This document shows positions 50,883 to 59,826 of a stretch of DNA of 64,000 nt, one piece after another. Positions within the stretch are counted from its first letter, which is position 1; the number at the start of each line of letters is the position of its first letter. Position numbers and translations under genes: made by a program. The DNA is from DATEZO01 sp035255485 (lineage in GTDB: Bacteria; Pseudomonadota; Gammaproteobacteria; Burkholderiales; Burkholderiaceae_D), in the NCBI GenBank assembly GCA_035255485.1, contig DATEZO010000231.1, positions 1 through 64,000 on the forward strand, in the 5' to 3' direction. The notes below the pieces were generated by a model, which did no database searches, had not been told where the DNA came from, and saw only the letters and a program-made list of their open reading frames with translations.

Positions 50883-50894
50883 CCCCGTAACGAT

Positions 50895-50933
50895 TGGACA
50901 AGCGACGAGGTTAGAACGTCACTTGTCCATTTT
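50895..50933 (+). terminator. Rho-independent terminator of mdh
   Basis: Stem TGGACAAG/CTTGTCCA extended by GACG/CGTC after a one-base mismatch, nine-base loop, then TTTT. It starts 13 bases after the mdh stop. Confidence 0.85.
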
Positions 50934-51149
50934 CAAGCTGGATCATTGCATCACGTCTGAATCAGTGCTGCACATGCATTAATCCAAGGTTTTATTCCAA
51001 AGCAAGCACCAGCTGGTTTCAATACCAACCTACAATCATTATGTTGGCTCTAAAAAACTGATCCACAAGTCGCTCGTTGTACAATAAAAACTTGGCCCCA
51101 TTTTTAGCATCATCCTTAATTACGGAGATGGCGCCAGCTTCGGTTATGA

Positions 51150-51335
51150 AGAATTGCATGTGTAGCTGGAGTTTCGTTTGTCCAAGACGATCAAAATTAC
51201 TTCAGCTGCGTAGGTGCACGAGTGCATGCCACATCTAGCAGCTGGGTTGAACAGGCTATTAAAGTTCTTTACGAAGGCGCTGGAAAGCGAGTGGCGTATT
51301 TGGTCGCATCCGAAGCTGAAGACTTCAATGAATAA
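51150..51335 (+). pseudogene. Decayed coding remnant, family unknown
   Basis: From 51150 an open frame of 61 codons ends at TAA 51333-51335 and reads as a well-formed protein end: AGVSFVQDDQNYFSCVG, then SSWVEQAIKVLYEGAGKR, then VAYLVASEAEDFNE. It has no start codon near its 5' end. Just upstream, another frame reads NYGDGASFGYEELHV and stops at TAG, and the two would join with one frameshift. I do not recognise the family. The call rests only on composition and continuity. Confidence 0.4.
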
Positions 51336-51999
51336 CCTGCGTACTCAATCTAATCAACCATCATCTACGTAAAAGCTTATCAGTCCACGGACTGATCAAA
51401 GCCCATGGTGTCATGGTGTATTGTTAATACGCATGCAATAGCCACTGTGCAGCAGGTAGAATGCATGCCATTTGGCATTGTCGATTTTGTATCCACACGC
51501 TAAGGTCCAATCCTTGCAGCTACAGGATGTTTGCCGTGCAATTTTTGCATCTTCTCTTGGTGCGCACCAAATTAGAAATTGCGGCAAGCTTTCATGCACA
51601 CTGCGAATCCCTCTTGTATCTTATATATAGTGTGGCGACTGAATTCAACGACGCTACAATTGTCACAAATAACACCCACCATGCGATAGCGGAATTTAGG
51701 TATGTAAGAGTGTGTAGCATTTATCCGAACCAGATCAAACCAATTGTAAAATCTCTCTCCATGCATGTTCGAAATCAATGAAGCATTGCTGATCCTGACC
51801 GAAGGTTGAATCCTACGCTAGGACCGATACAGCATAATAGCAAACTGCATCACCACACCGGCTATTAATACTATTGATGATATTACAGCATGAAAATCGA
51901 GTGGTTTGCCGCCATCTGAATCGGCCGTCACTCTCTTATGGAAATTAAGAGTTACTTATCTTAAAGATAGATAAAACACCTATAGAAGGAGACATGCTC

Positions 52000-52473
52000 A
52001 TGAAAAAAATATTATCCCTACTTCTGGCTACCGGCATGGTAATCGGGATGCAACAGACGCAAGCGCAAAATACTTCTCGCACTGCGCAAAAGGCCGTACA
52101 AAAGCAAGCAAAAAAGACGCCACTGGCTAAATCGGAATCAACCGCTACCGATGAAGATGACAAAGAGCCGGACACTAGCACATCGTCAAGCACGGAATTC
52201 AATTGTGAACTTGGAAATAAATTAACGATTTACCAGAATGCCAGCGATGCTAACCATATCGCCTTGCGCTGGAAGCACCGATTACATCGCATGAGCCGAG
52301 TGGAAACCAGCACGGGCGCCAATCGTTTTGAAAACCGCAAGCTTGGCCTAATCTGGATCGGCATTCCGACCAAAAGTATATTGCTCGATGGAAAAAAAGG
52401 ACAGCAACTCGCCAATGAATGCAGAAGTGCGCAGCAAATGGCTCCACAAACTCAGGATATGCCAAAAGGTTAA
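52000..52473 (+). CDS. Secreted MliC-like (C-type lysozyme inhibitor-like) protein
   Basis: 157 residues from ATG 52000, which has GGAG eight bases upstream (the ATG at 51994 is only two bases from it). [19 protein letters not shown] is a signal peptide. A Lys/Ser/Asp-rich linker (about 25-65) precedes a domain with [13 protein letters not shown], a central [17 protein letters not shown] and LANECRSA. The order C-x-x-G-x-L, S/T-G-x-R/N-F/Y, W-x-G and final C matches MliC-type inhibitors, with Cys69 and Cys141 as the likely disulfide. The match is by pattern only. It lies just before acnA on the same strand. Confidence 0.55.
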   Translation: MKKILSLLLATGMVIGMQQTQAQNTSRTAQKAVQKQAKKTPLAKSESTATDEDDKEPDTSTSSSTEFNCELGNKLTIYQNASDANHIALRWKHRLHRMSRVETSTGANRFENRKLGLIWIGIPTKSILLDGKKGQQLANECRSAQQMAPQTQDMPKG

Positions 52474-52577
52474 GACCTCATCAAAAAGGATGTTTACAAA
52501 AGATACGACATCCTGCACGCGACAAGAAAATATGCAGCCAATTTAAAATCAGCGTCTTTGTAATCCAAGGAGAGGTT

Positions 52578-55292
52578 ATGTCCCGCAATACTAATACTTT
52601 AAGCAAGCCAAGGGAATTCGCCATTTCGAATTCCAGAAAGGGTCAGTTTTATTCGCTTCCGGCTCTTGGCAAAAAACTTGGCGTAAATATTTCGCGTCTG
52701 CCGATTTCAATTCGCATCGTGCTGGAATCCGTACTGCGCAACTGCGACGGCAAGAAGGTAACTGAGGAGCATGTAAAACAACTCGCGAACTGGAGCGCGA
52801 CTGCCGCACGCACCGATGAAATACCGTTCGTCGTTGCACGCGTGGTGTTGCAGGACTTTACCGGCGTACCCTTGCTGGCAGATTTGGCTGCGATGCGTGG
52901 CGTCGCAGCCAAAATGAACAAGAATCCAAAAAATATCGAACCGCTGGTACCAGTCGATCTGGTAGTCGATCACTCGGTACAAATTGATCATTTCCGCGAG
53001 AAAAAAGCGTTGGAACTCAATATGAAGCTGGAATTCGGGCGCAATAACGAGCGTTACCAGTTCATGAAATGGGGTATGCAGGCGTTCGATACTTTCCGCG
53101 TGGTACCACCGGGTTTCGGCATCGTACATCAGGTCAATCTAGAATACTTGGCGCGTGGCGTGCACAAGAACGGTAATATCTATTACCCGGACACGCTAGT
53201 TGGCACTGACTCCCATACAACGATGATCAACGGCATCGGCGTGGTTGGTTGGGGCGTAGGTGGCATTGAGGCGGAAGCCGGCATGCTGGGTCAGCCGGTG
53301 TACTTTCTGACACCGGATGTGATCGGCGTAAACCTGACCGGCCAGTTACGCGAAGGCGTCACCGCGACCGATCTAGTGTTGACCATTACCGAAATGCTAC
53401 GCAAGGAAAAAGTAGTTGGCAAGTTCGTCGAATTCTTTGGAGAAGGCACTGAATCTCTCTCGCTGACCGATCGCGCAACGATCGCCAACATGGCACCAGA
53501 ATATGGCGCGACCATGGGTTTTTTCCCGGTTGACAATCAGACTATTGCTTATTTCAAGGGCACTGGCCGTAGCAAGGCTGAAATCGATGCATTCGAAGCC
53601 TATTTTAAGGCACAGAAACTGTTCGGCATTCCGAAATCTGGCGAAATCGATTACACCAATGTGGTTGCGCTTGATCTCGGTTCCGTCTCTCCGTCGCTCG
53701 CCGGTCCGAAGCGTCCTCAGGACCGGATTGAAATCAGTAACGTCAAATCGACATTCGCCGATCTGTTCTCCAAACCGGTATCGGAAAACGGCTTCAACAA
53801 GAAATCGGAAGATCTTGACGCGGTATATGAGAATACAGATGGCGTAAAAGTAAAGAACGGAGACGTACTGATCGCCGCGATTACATCCTGCACCAATACA
53901 TCAAATCCGAGCGTACTGTTAGCCGCCGGCTTACTGGCGAAGAAGGCTGTTGAAGCTGGCCTGAAGGTCGCGCCGCACATCAAGACGTCGCTCGCTCCTG
54001 GCTCCCGTGTCGTGACCAAGTATCTTGAAGCCTCCGGCCTACTGCCCTACTTGGAAAAACTTGGCTTTGGCGTGACAGCATACGGCTGCACCACCTGTAT
54101 AGGCAACGCTGGCGACCTGACACCAGCGATGAACGAAGCGATCGTCAAGAACGACATCGTTGCTTCCGCTGTATTATCCGGTAACCGTAATTTCGAGGCA
54201 CGCATTCACCCCAATATCCGCTCTAATTTCCTCGCGTCGCCGCCGCTGGTAGTTGCCTACGCAATTGCCGGTAATATGACACGAGACCTGATGACCGAAC
54301 CGGTTGGCCGCGTCAAGGGCAAGGATATTTACTTGGGTGATATCTGGCCAACATCGCAAGAAATCGGTAAATTGATGAAGTTTGCGATGAATTCCAAGAC
54401 TTTCAAGGATAACTACGCGGACGTTAAAGATGCTCCGGGCAAATTGTGGGAGCAGATCAAGGGCGTGGCTGACGGCCAAGTCTACAATTGGCCGAAATCG
54501 ACCTACATAGCCGAACCTCCATTTTTCCAGGATTTCAACATGGAGCCCAAAGCCGCTGCCACCGGCATTATAGGCGCGCGTGCACTAGGCGTATTCGGTG
54601 ATTCAATCACGACAGACCATATCTCCCCGGCCGGCTCGATCAAGGAATCCAGCCCGGCCGGCAAATGGCTGCTGGAGAACGGCGTGCAGAAAGCTGACTT
54701 CAATTCCTATGGCTCGCGCCGCGGCAACCATGAAATCATGATGCGAGGCACCTTTGCCAACGTACGCATTAAGAACTTGATGATTCCAGCCAAGCCGGAC
54801 GGTTCGCGTATTGAAGGTGGCATCACGATCTACCAACCGAACGGCGGCGAAATGTCAATCTACGATGCTGCGATGAAGTACATTGATGATGGTGTACCGA
54901 CCATGGTATTCGGCGGCGAGGAGTACGGTACTGGCTCCTCGCGTGACTGGGCTGCCAAGGGTACGCAATTGTTGGGCGTCAAGGCGGTAATCGCGCGCTC
55001 GTTCGAACGCATCCACCGCTCGAATCTGGTCGGCATGGGCGTACTGCCGCTACAATTCATTGGCGACGACAGCGTGCAGACACTAGGCATCAAGGGTGAT
55101 GAAAGCTTTGACTTGCAAGGTATCGAGGGCGAAATCAAGCCGCAGCAAGAAGTAACACTGGTAATCAACCGTAGTAATGGTCAAAAGCAGGAAGTCACGG
55201 TCCTGCTGCGAATTGATACACCGATCGAAGTAGATTACTACAAGCACGGCGGTATTCTGCCTTTTGTCCTCAGGCAATTACTCGCGGCCTGA
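52578..55292 (+). CDS. acnA: Aconitate hydratase A
   Basis: Interconverts citrate and isocitrate with a [4Fe-4S] cluster. Start ATG 52578 ([14 protein letters not shown]) has AAGGAG upstream; the open frame back to 52419 overlaps the previous gene and is not used. 904 residues, AcnA/IRP type. Cluster and substrate regions: [55 protein letters not shown] and [16 protein letters not shown]. It completes the TCA set with the upstream cluster, though on the other strand. Confidence 0.97.
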   Translation: MSRNTNTLSKPREFAISNSRKGQFYSLPALGKKLGVNISRLPISIRIVLESVLRNCDGKKVTEEHVKQLANWSATAARTDEIPFVVARVVLQDFTGVPLLADLAAMRGVAAKMNKNPKNIEPLVPVDLVVDHSVQIDHFREKKALELNMKLEFGRNNERYQFMKWGMQAFDTFRVVPPGFGIVHQVNLEYLARGVHKNGNIYYPDTLVGTDSHTTMINGIGVVGWGVGGIEAEAGMLGQPVYFLTPDVIGVNLTGQLREGVTATDLVLTITEMLRKEKVVGKFVEFFGEGTESLSLTDRATIANMAPEYGATMGFFPVDNQTIAYFKGTGRSKAEIDAFEAYFKAQKLFGIPKSGEIDYTNVVALDLGSVSPSLAGPKRPQDRIEISNVKSTFADLFSKPVSENGFNKKSEDLDAVYENTDGVKVKNGDVLIAAITSCTNTSNPSVLLAAGLLAKKAVEAGLKVAPHIKTSLAPGSRVVTKYLEASGLLPYLEKLGFGVTAYGCTTCIGNAGDLTPAMNEAIVKNDIVASAVLSGNRNFEARIHPNIRSNFLASPPLVVAYAIAGNMTRDLMTEPVGRVKGKDIYLGDIWPTSQEIGKLMKFAMNSKTFKDNYADVKDAPGKLWEQIKGVADGQVYNWPKSTYIAEPPFFQDFNMEPKAAATGIIGARALGVFGDSITTDHISPAGSIKESSPAGKWLLENGVQKADFNSYGSRRGNHEIMMRGTFANVRIKNLMIPAKPDGSRIEGGITIYQPNGGEMSIYDAAMKYIDDGVPTMVFGGEEYGTGSSRDWAAKGTQLLGVKAVIARSFERIHRSNLVGMGVLPLQFIGDDSVQTLGIKGDESFDLQGIEGEIKPQQEVTLVINRSNGQKQEVTVLLRIDTPIEVDYYKHGGILPFVLRQLLAA

Positions 55293-55671
55293 GGGCCGCA
55301 CCAAAAGCTTGCATAATGGAGTACGCAGTGCGATCGTACCACTCAGGTTTTTGACAGTTGTTTAGCCTAAAATTCCTATAAACACTGCGATGCAAGCGAA
55401 CCGTAAGATTTTACATGTATAGAGTTTATTGAGCAGGATAAACGCCGGCATCGTCCGGCGTTTTTATTAATTACTGCAACAATTATTCTCTTCGTGTTCC
55501 AATTGGAACCTGACTTTGTACATATTGCAACGCCAGCGGCAGCATCAAAATAATTTGCTCTATTGGAAAGCAGCATAGTACTACTGTAGGGCTTTTTTGA
55601 CGCTCGCACGATCAATGCGTGCGAATCCACTACAATACGGTTCCTTAGCTTTACTTCAAAGTCAACGTATT
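55293..55671. other. 379-base gap after acnA with a possible short transcription unit
   Basis: Holds TTGACA (55351-55356) with TATAAA about 20 bases on, and a strong hairpin terminator at 55440-55465. The distance between them would allow a transcript of about 80 bases. Open frames here have no family features. Confidence 0.4.
55440..55465 (+). terminator. Rho-independent terminator downstream of acnA
   Basis: Nine-base perfect stem AAACGCCGG/CCGGCGTTT with a six-base loop and a T run, about 150 bases after the acnA stop. Probably ends acnA transcription. Confidence 0.85.
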
Positions 55672-56922
55672 ATGCGTCATGCACCCACACGATCCGTCCA
55701 AAAACTTTCCGCCGATGGACAGCGTCTCATAATCTACGCACAAGCTGTCATGCAGGCTGCTAGCCGGCTGGAGGAACGAGGCTGGGAACGAAATCTGGAT
55801 GCACTATTGCTCAAGCTTCTAAAGAATAACCAGCAAAGCGTCATAGATACCGCACTTGAACATACATATAAGCTTCGCTCAGATGCCTACGATGCACTGA
55901 TGGATTCAGTGGAATCAATCAGTGAATGTTGCAGCATTGAACATAACAGCATTCGTTATGATGCGTTGCTGATAGCTGCGCCAATTCTTGCATGGACGCG
56001 ATTTTCAATTGCGTCCGGACCGATTCCATCAGATATTCTATCAACACTTTCCGTACATCTATATGCACACGTTCTAGCACAGAATACCCGAATGACAATG
56101 GTGCCTGCCCTGTTTGCGATTGATCAATTACCGCGCACACATGCCGAAACGCTGGCACTTACCACGAGCCTTGCCCAGACGGCTCTCAAAGGTGCTTCCG
56201 GCCGGGCACCTACAAGTTCACCCGAAACTGTCCCTTTTCTCGCAGATACGCGCTATCTGCTTGCTGTCGCAGTAGTACCGGAAGGGCAGCCTATTTTTCG
56301 GTGGCAGGAATCACTGAATCCCGGCGATCGACAAGCCATATCCCTGCAATGGGAAACCCAAGCGCTACCAAGTATCAAACGCTTGCTGCCTGGGTGCGGT
56401 GTCGAATTACTGCTTCCGAATGCCTATCATGCCGCATGTCGCGAAGCTGATAGGCAGATTCGACCTGCTTCGATCCGGGCGGCCGTTCACTACATTACCC
56501 ACGCTCTTAATATTGCAGCGAATTCCCTGCAAGTGACTATAGGCGGTTTCGGCGAACAGTCATCGGATAATCGCATCGATGAATACCGCGTCGGATTTTG
56601 CCTGCACCAAAGTCTGGAGGTCGTATACGGCTTGGTGTGGCCGCTCTACGGGCAGGAAGCCGAAGATCAACCGCTCGAACTTCTGATAGAAGAGCAAGGC
56701 AACACTGACATCATGACGGAGCAAAAATCACGTACAACGCTGGAAGAAATCATGACCTTGTTGCAAGATTGCGGCGTCACGCATATTAAGTACCATGAAG
56801 GCTTTTTCCCCATGGAGTCGTGCGAAGATTGCGGTGCTCCACTTTTTTTGGACATGGAAGCTGAACCGGTACACGCACAGATGCCAGAGGATGTACTTCC
56901 ATCGTCGGGACATTTTCATTAG
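55672..56922 (+). CDS. DUF2863 family protein
   Basis: 416 residues from ATG 55672 (MRHAPTRSVQKLSADGQRL); the open frame from 55597 is longer than the family. The family blocks are clear: the helical first half (LDALLLKLLKNNQQSVIDTALEH), RYDALLIAAPILAWTRFSI, and near the end HEGFFPMESCEDCGAPLFLD with a CxxC pair. DUF2863 is restricted mainly to Burkholderiales and its function is not known. It lies alone between acnA and an M14 peptidase gene. Confidence 0.85.
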   Translation: MRHAPTRSVQKLSADGQRLIIYAQAVMQAASRLEERGWERNLDALLLKLLKNNQQSVIDTALEHTYKLRSDAYDALMDSVESISECCSIEHNSIRYDALLIAAPILAWTRFSIASGPIPSDILSTLSVHLYAHVLAQNTRMTMVPALFAIDQLPRTHAETLALTTSLAQTALKGASGRAPTSSPETVPFLADTRYLLAVAVVPEGQPIFRWQESLNPGDRQAISLQWETQALPSIKRLLPGCGVELLLPNAYHAACREADRQIRPASIRAAVHYITHALNIAANSLQVTIGGFGEQSSDNRIDEYRVGFCLHQSLEVVYGLVWPLYGQEAEDQPLELLIEEQGNTDIMTEQKSRTTLEEIMTLLQDCGVTHIKYHEGFFPMESCEDCGAPLFLDMEAEPVHAQMPEDVLPSSGHFH

Positions 56923-57081
56923 CGGCAAATGCACGCCGCTAACATTGCTGCCTTCCCTTCAATACGCACCTGTACTACACGGCCACGATACGAAGATAGG
57001 TAACCTCGGCGAGTTAGCACATCCTGCCGAGCACCTTTCAACGATGATTCTGAACTAGGAATTTGTGCTCGGTTTCGATAC

Positions 57082-58212
57082 TCACGATGCTGGCGCCACC
57101 GCATGCAATATTGGAGACAAAATCGCCTGCCCCAACTCTGCGCTGCGTGCGCCATTCCAGCCAGCTCGGATATCCGGTAGATTGGCATTGTCCTTGAAAG
57201 GCATTTCCAACGTCAGTGAAATGCATTTGAATGTATGGCCAATATATTTGGATGCCAGCTTCAACGTATCTGCTTGGTATTTACCGGCTGGATATCCATG
57301 TTCAGACTGAAATTCAGGGCTGGTTTGCTTAAAATGCGTAATAAAAATCTCTTGCTCCATGGCCTGCTGGGAACTGAAATTTTCAAGCATCTCGTTACCC
57401 GCAACAAAGACATAAGGCAGCGCTTCGTCGCCATGTATGTCAAGAAACAGATTGCATCCCGTTTCATGGATTTTGTCCCTGACGACAAATACTTCAGGGC
57501 TTGTATCCATTGACGGCGCCATCCACTCGCGATTCAGGTTTACCCCTGCAGCATTGGTGCGCAAGTTACCGTGAATTGCACCATCCGGATTCATATTAGG
57601 TACGATGTAAAATACTGCGTATTTCCTCAGTAGGCGAGCAATTTCATTTGTAGGATCTAGAAGCGCATTGAGCATGCCTTCAACAAACCATTCCGCCATC
57701 GTTTCACCAGGATGTTGTCGCGCAACTACCCATATTTTCTGCGCAGCGAACGGGTTGCCTACAATGACCGCATTCATGTCACGTCCTTCGACAGTACTAC
57801 CAAGGTCAAGCAGCCGAGCTAATGGCGACATCGTAGCGCGTCCGAGCAAATCCAAATGCCGTTCCCAAGAATAAGGTTCGAAATACGCATAATAGACGCT
57901 ATCATGTTCTGGAGTGTGCATTATCGTCATGACTTGCCCATCATAAGCGGTCGGTACGCGAAACCAATCAATACGATCATAACTGGCTACCGCTTGATAA
58001 TTTTCCCAGCCCGTAGAATATGTCGCCTGACCTGCATTGAGAAAGCGCATGATGCACGCGTTGTCGGCTGCTCCCTGCAACCTGAAATAGAACCATTGCA
58101 AAAAATTTGCATGTGAGTCTTTACGAATATTGAGGTCGATTGCCTGAGGATTATCGGTGCGCAACACTTCAATCGCACCGCCGTCAAATTCTTGACTGAT
58201 TTTGATAGGCAT
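57082..58212 (-). CDS. M14-family zinc carboxypeptidase (cytosolic Nna1-like)
   Basis: 376 residues without a signal peptide. An N-terminal beta domain of about 120 residues is followed by the peptidase domain with zinc ligands HPGE (His167, Glu170) and DIHGDE (His260), the substrate-binding NPDG and NLNREW, and the catalytic Glu336 in TLEMPF. This is the layout of the M14B/Nna1-like bacterial group of cytosolic carboxypeptidases. Substrate unknown. Converges with the DUF2863 gene. Confidence 0.85.
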   Translation of the reverse strand: MPIKISQEFDGGAIEVLRTDNPQAIDLNIRKDSHANFLQWFYFRLQGAADNACIMRFLNAGQATYSTGWENYQAVASYDRIDWFRVPTAYDGQVMTIMHTPEHDSVYYAYFEPYSWERHLDLLGRATMSPLARLLDLGSTVEGRDMNAVIVGNPFAAQKIWVVARQHPGETMAEWFVEGMLNALLDPTNEIARLLRKYAVFYIVPNMNPDGAIHGNLRTNAAGVNLNREWMAPSMDTSPEVFVVRDKIHETGCNLFLDIHGDEALPYVFVAGNEMLENFSSQQAMEQEIFITHFKQTSPEFQSEHGYPAGKYQADTLKLASKYIGHTFKCISLTLEMPFKDNANLPDIRAGWNGARSAELGQAILSPILHAVAPAS

Positions 58213-58311
58213 ATAAATGATTGATAATTTCTGATTATCGCAGATGTATTTTATGCATCCACAATGTATGAATCCACAAAAAAATTGATGATAGGAGCAA
58301 CTCTAAATATT

Positions 58312-58470
58312 TTATATAGCTAGTTTGCGTACCACACCCAAATTTGCCGCCGCATAACGCAGGTGAATGGCGCTGACGTCTTTACAAAAGGCCACGTCCA
58401 TGCAACTGTGCAATCCATTTTGATGCCCCAGTGGAGCCGTGTTGCGCCCAATATCGCTTGCACCTCTGGG
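58312..58470 (-). pseudogene. ISAs1-family transposase remnant (C-terminal part, frameshifted)
   Basis: On the minus strand one frame gives QNGLHSCMDVAFCKDVSAIH and LRYAAANLGVVRKLAI followed by a stop at 58312. The neighbouring frame reads ATRLHWGIK just upstream. Joined, these give the ISAs1 transposase end (HWGIEN-LHW-LDV-F-EDASRIR...NL-VLRKLAL). One missing G (GGCATC|AAAATGG where GGCATCGAAAATGG is expected) breaks the frame. Only the tail remains, and no terminal repeats were seen. It lies near the tRNA-Pro. The rest of 58213-58658 shows no gene. Confidence 0.7.
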
Positions 58471-58641
58471 GCCGTTGAGCCAATCAGGCAAAGAATTTCC
58501 GTAGCCTTTTTTCCATAGAAGCTGGTGTAGCTGCGGCAATTCTTGCCGTACCGGCACAGCGTAGCGTCGCACGATATCATTGGACGGCGCAATCGCCCTG
58601 GACGGTGTAGAGCATACAAGGAAAAAAATTAATCGTTCTGC

Positions 58642-58647
58642 TATAAT
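58642..58647 (+). promoter_or_regulatory. -10 box of the tRNA-Pro promoter
   Basis: A perfect TATAAT 12 bases before the tRNA-Pro gene. No good -35 box is seen at the right distance (AGGAAA at 58619-58624). Confidence 0.55.
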
Positions 58648-58658
58648 TTCATTCTTGT

Positions 58659-58735
58659 CGGGGCGTAGCGCAGCCTGGTAGCGTACTTGCATGGGGTGCA
58701 AGGGGTCGAGTGTTCGAATCACTCCGTCCCGACCA
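58659..58735 (+). tRNA. tRNA-Pro (anticodon GGG)
   Basis: 77-base tRNA with encoded CCA (58733-58735). Acceptor arms CGGGGCG (58659-58665) and CGTCCCG (58725-58731) pair with one G-T wobble. Anticodon stem CTTGC/GCAAG encloses ATGGGGT, so the anticodon is GGG (58693-58695). The T arm reads GAGTGTTCGAATCACTC. A prophage piece begins right after it, so its 3' end is the likely attachment site. Confidence 0.97.
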
Positions 58736-58743
58736 ATAAACAT

Positions 58744-58779
58744 AAAGGGGTTAGTGATAGCGTTCACTAACCCCTTTTT
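58744..58779 (+). terminator. Terminator after tRNA-Pro
   Basis: Perfect 14-base stem AAAGGGGTTAGTGA/TCACTAACCCCTTT with a six-base loop and a T run, nine bases after the tRNA end. Confidence 0.9.
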
Positions 58780-58838
58780 CTTTCACCGGGTTTTGGTGAG
58801 AGAAACGGTAAGAAAAAATCTATCGATACTCCTGCGCT

Positions 58839-59117
58839 TTAGATTAGCGGGCGTGGGCTTGAGAGCGATCCGTTCTCGGCAGCGGACGCCTTTGAACATG
58901 AATGAGATTTCAATGCTACTTTCCGAACCGGCTTTAACGCCCCTCCCGTCTCTACCCATTCCTCGTACCCACTAGTATCGATCAAGATGCGGTTATCCGG
59001 CGCCTTTATCCACACCTTGTCCTGTTGCCAGATGCCGTCACGAATTTTTGTGCGGATCGCATCCGGCGTGTACCCGGATACGGACGCAAATTTTTCAATG
59101 GTCATGTAGCGTAGCAT
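58839..59117 (-). CDS. Phage excisionase-like protein (DUF1233)
   Basis: 92 residues from ATG 59117 (MLRYMTIEKFASVSGYTPDA); the frame to 59261 is longer than the family. The pattern (YTPDAIRTKIRDGIW, VWIKAPDNRILIDTSGYEEWVE) is that of the DUF1233 putative excisionase family, small winged-helix proteins that direct integrase to excision. Its C-tail (KSHSCSKASAAENGSLSSPRPLI) is basic and Ser-rich. Such genes normally lie just before the integrase gene next to the attachment site; here none follows before the tRNA. Confidence 0.75.
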   Translation of the reverse strand: MLRYMTIEKFASVSGYTPDAIRTKIRDGIWQQDKVWIKAPDNRILIDTSGYEEWVETGGALKPVRKVALKSHSCSKASAAENGSLSSPRPLI

Positions 59118-59145
59118 TTTCGTCCCGGTGATCGCTGGAACAGCA

Positions 59146-59370
59146 CTAACCCCTACGGGCCCATTCTTCAACCGCCTGATCGTCTGTCTCTCCCCCCGGA
59201 CCTTGGCACCCGCAATCACTGCACTGCACCACATAGACAGCAGGATAGCCCTCTGCTGCATCCTGGGTCTTTACGACTTCCCCGACACCTTTGCAGAATG
59301 GACAGAGGGGGATTTCCGAAATTACGGTTTTCCGGTCGTGTGCGGGTTGATTTAAAATGACAGCAGTCAT
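59146..59370 (-). CDS. Lar-like restriction alleviation zinc-finger protein
   Basis: 74 residues. It has two CxxC pairs (LCPFCKGVGEV and QCSDCGCQGPGGET) followed by AVEEWARRG, the layout of the Lar/restriction alleviation family (CPFCG...C..CG..GP...T...A...W). Phages use such proteins to soften type I restriction, but the family is broad. It lies 28 bases from the xis-like gene. Confidence 0.7.
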   Translation of the reverse strand: MTAVILNQPAHDRKTVISEIPLCPFCKGVGEVVKTQDAAEGYPAVYVVQCSDCGCQGPGGETDDQAVEEWARRG

Positions 59371-59527
59371 GATCTAAGCTCCCTATAGCTTGGTTTGTGA
59401 TGAGGGTGATTCGACGTTGGCGCGTCGCTTCACCCGTTTTTTCGCCTGTAAAATCGGCAGAGTGTTTTGATGCCTGTCAACAATACATCAGAATAATAAA
59501 ATTTTCTACCTAGCACGTAAAAAATAT

Positions 59528-59580
59528 TTGCGCAACGATAATTTATGCAATTGTTAAAATAATTTAGAAAAATTGCGCAA
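59528..59580. promoter_or_regulatory. Two copies of the palindrome TTGCGCAA in the prophage spacer
   Basis: TTGCGCAA occurs at 59528-59535 and 59573-59580, flanking an AT-rich stretch, in the 213-base spacer upstream of the lar-xis pair. Spacing is about four helical turns. They could be operator sites for a phage repressor; no repressor gene is in the window. Confidence 0.4.
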
Positions 59581-59583
59581 ATG

Positions 59584-59826
59584 CTATTTTTCGCGTCCGT
59601 GCAACAGCATCAGCAGTTCGCGCCCCTTGCGGAATGCATCGGCTGCATCCATCCCCACCGGTACGGTCCCGGCAACCAATTGCACTGCCAGCACACCGAT
59701 TACCGCGCGTAGTGACTGGCGCAAAGTGGATCCCGCCGGGGTTCCATTGATTGCGCTTTCAATCTCTTCCAGTGGCGTGCGGGCCAGTGCGTCTCCATCA
59801 ATATCCTGCATGGTGCCCTCCATCAT
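59584..59826 (-). CDS. Small phage protein, unknown function
   Basis: 80 residues, starting ATG 59826 as ATGA overlap with the tape measure stop. N-terminal acidic region (MQDIDGDALARTPLEEIESA) and a hydrophobic middle (LRAVIGVLAVQLVAGTVPVG), then a basic tail. No named family recognised. It is coupled to the tape measure gene, so it belongs to the tail module. Confidence 0.6.
   Translation of the reverse strand: MMEGTMQDIDGDALARTPLEEIESAINGTPAGSTLRQSLRAVIGVLAVQLVAGTVPVGMDAADAFRKGRELLMLLHGREK

Larger units (their letters stand above)
50883..51999. other. 1.1-kb region without an intact gene
   Basis: After the mdh terminator there is AT-rich sequence with no gene I can support. One reading frame on + (51150-51335) looks like a decayed C-terminal coding remnant, described separately. 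A 106-codon frame at 51461-51781 and its reverse shadow show no family or secretion features. A six-base inverted repeat (CTCTTA/TAAGAG, 51933-51951) lies before the next gene. Confidence 0.6.

Noticed and set aside
51461..51781. 106-codon + frame between mdh and the MliC-like gene
   Set aside because: Residue use is unlike neighbouring genes, no start signal, and a similar-length frame exists on the other strand.
52419..52577. N-terminal extension of acnA
   Set aside because: It overlaps the upstream gene and lies before a good ribosome-binding site at the normal AcnA start.
58320..58767. Long minus-strand frames through tRNA-Pro
   Set aside because: They run through the tRNA; only the last part carries the transposase remnant.
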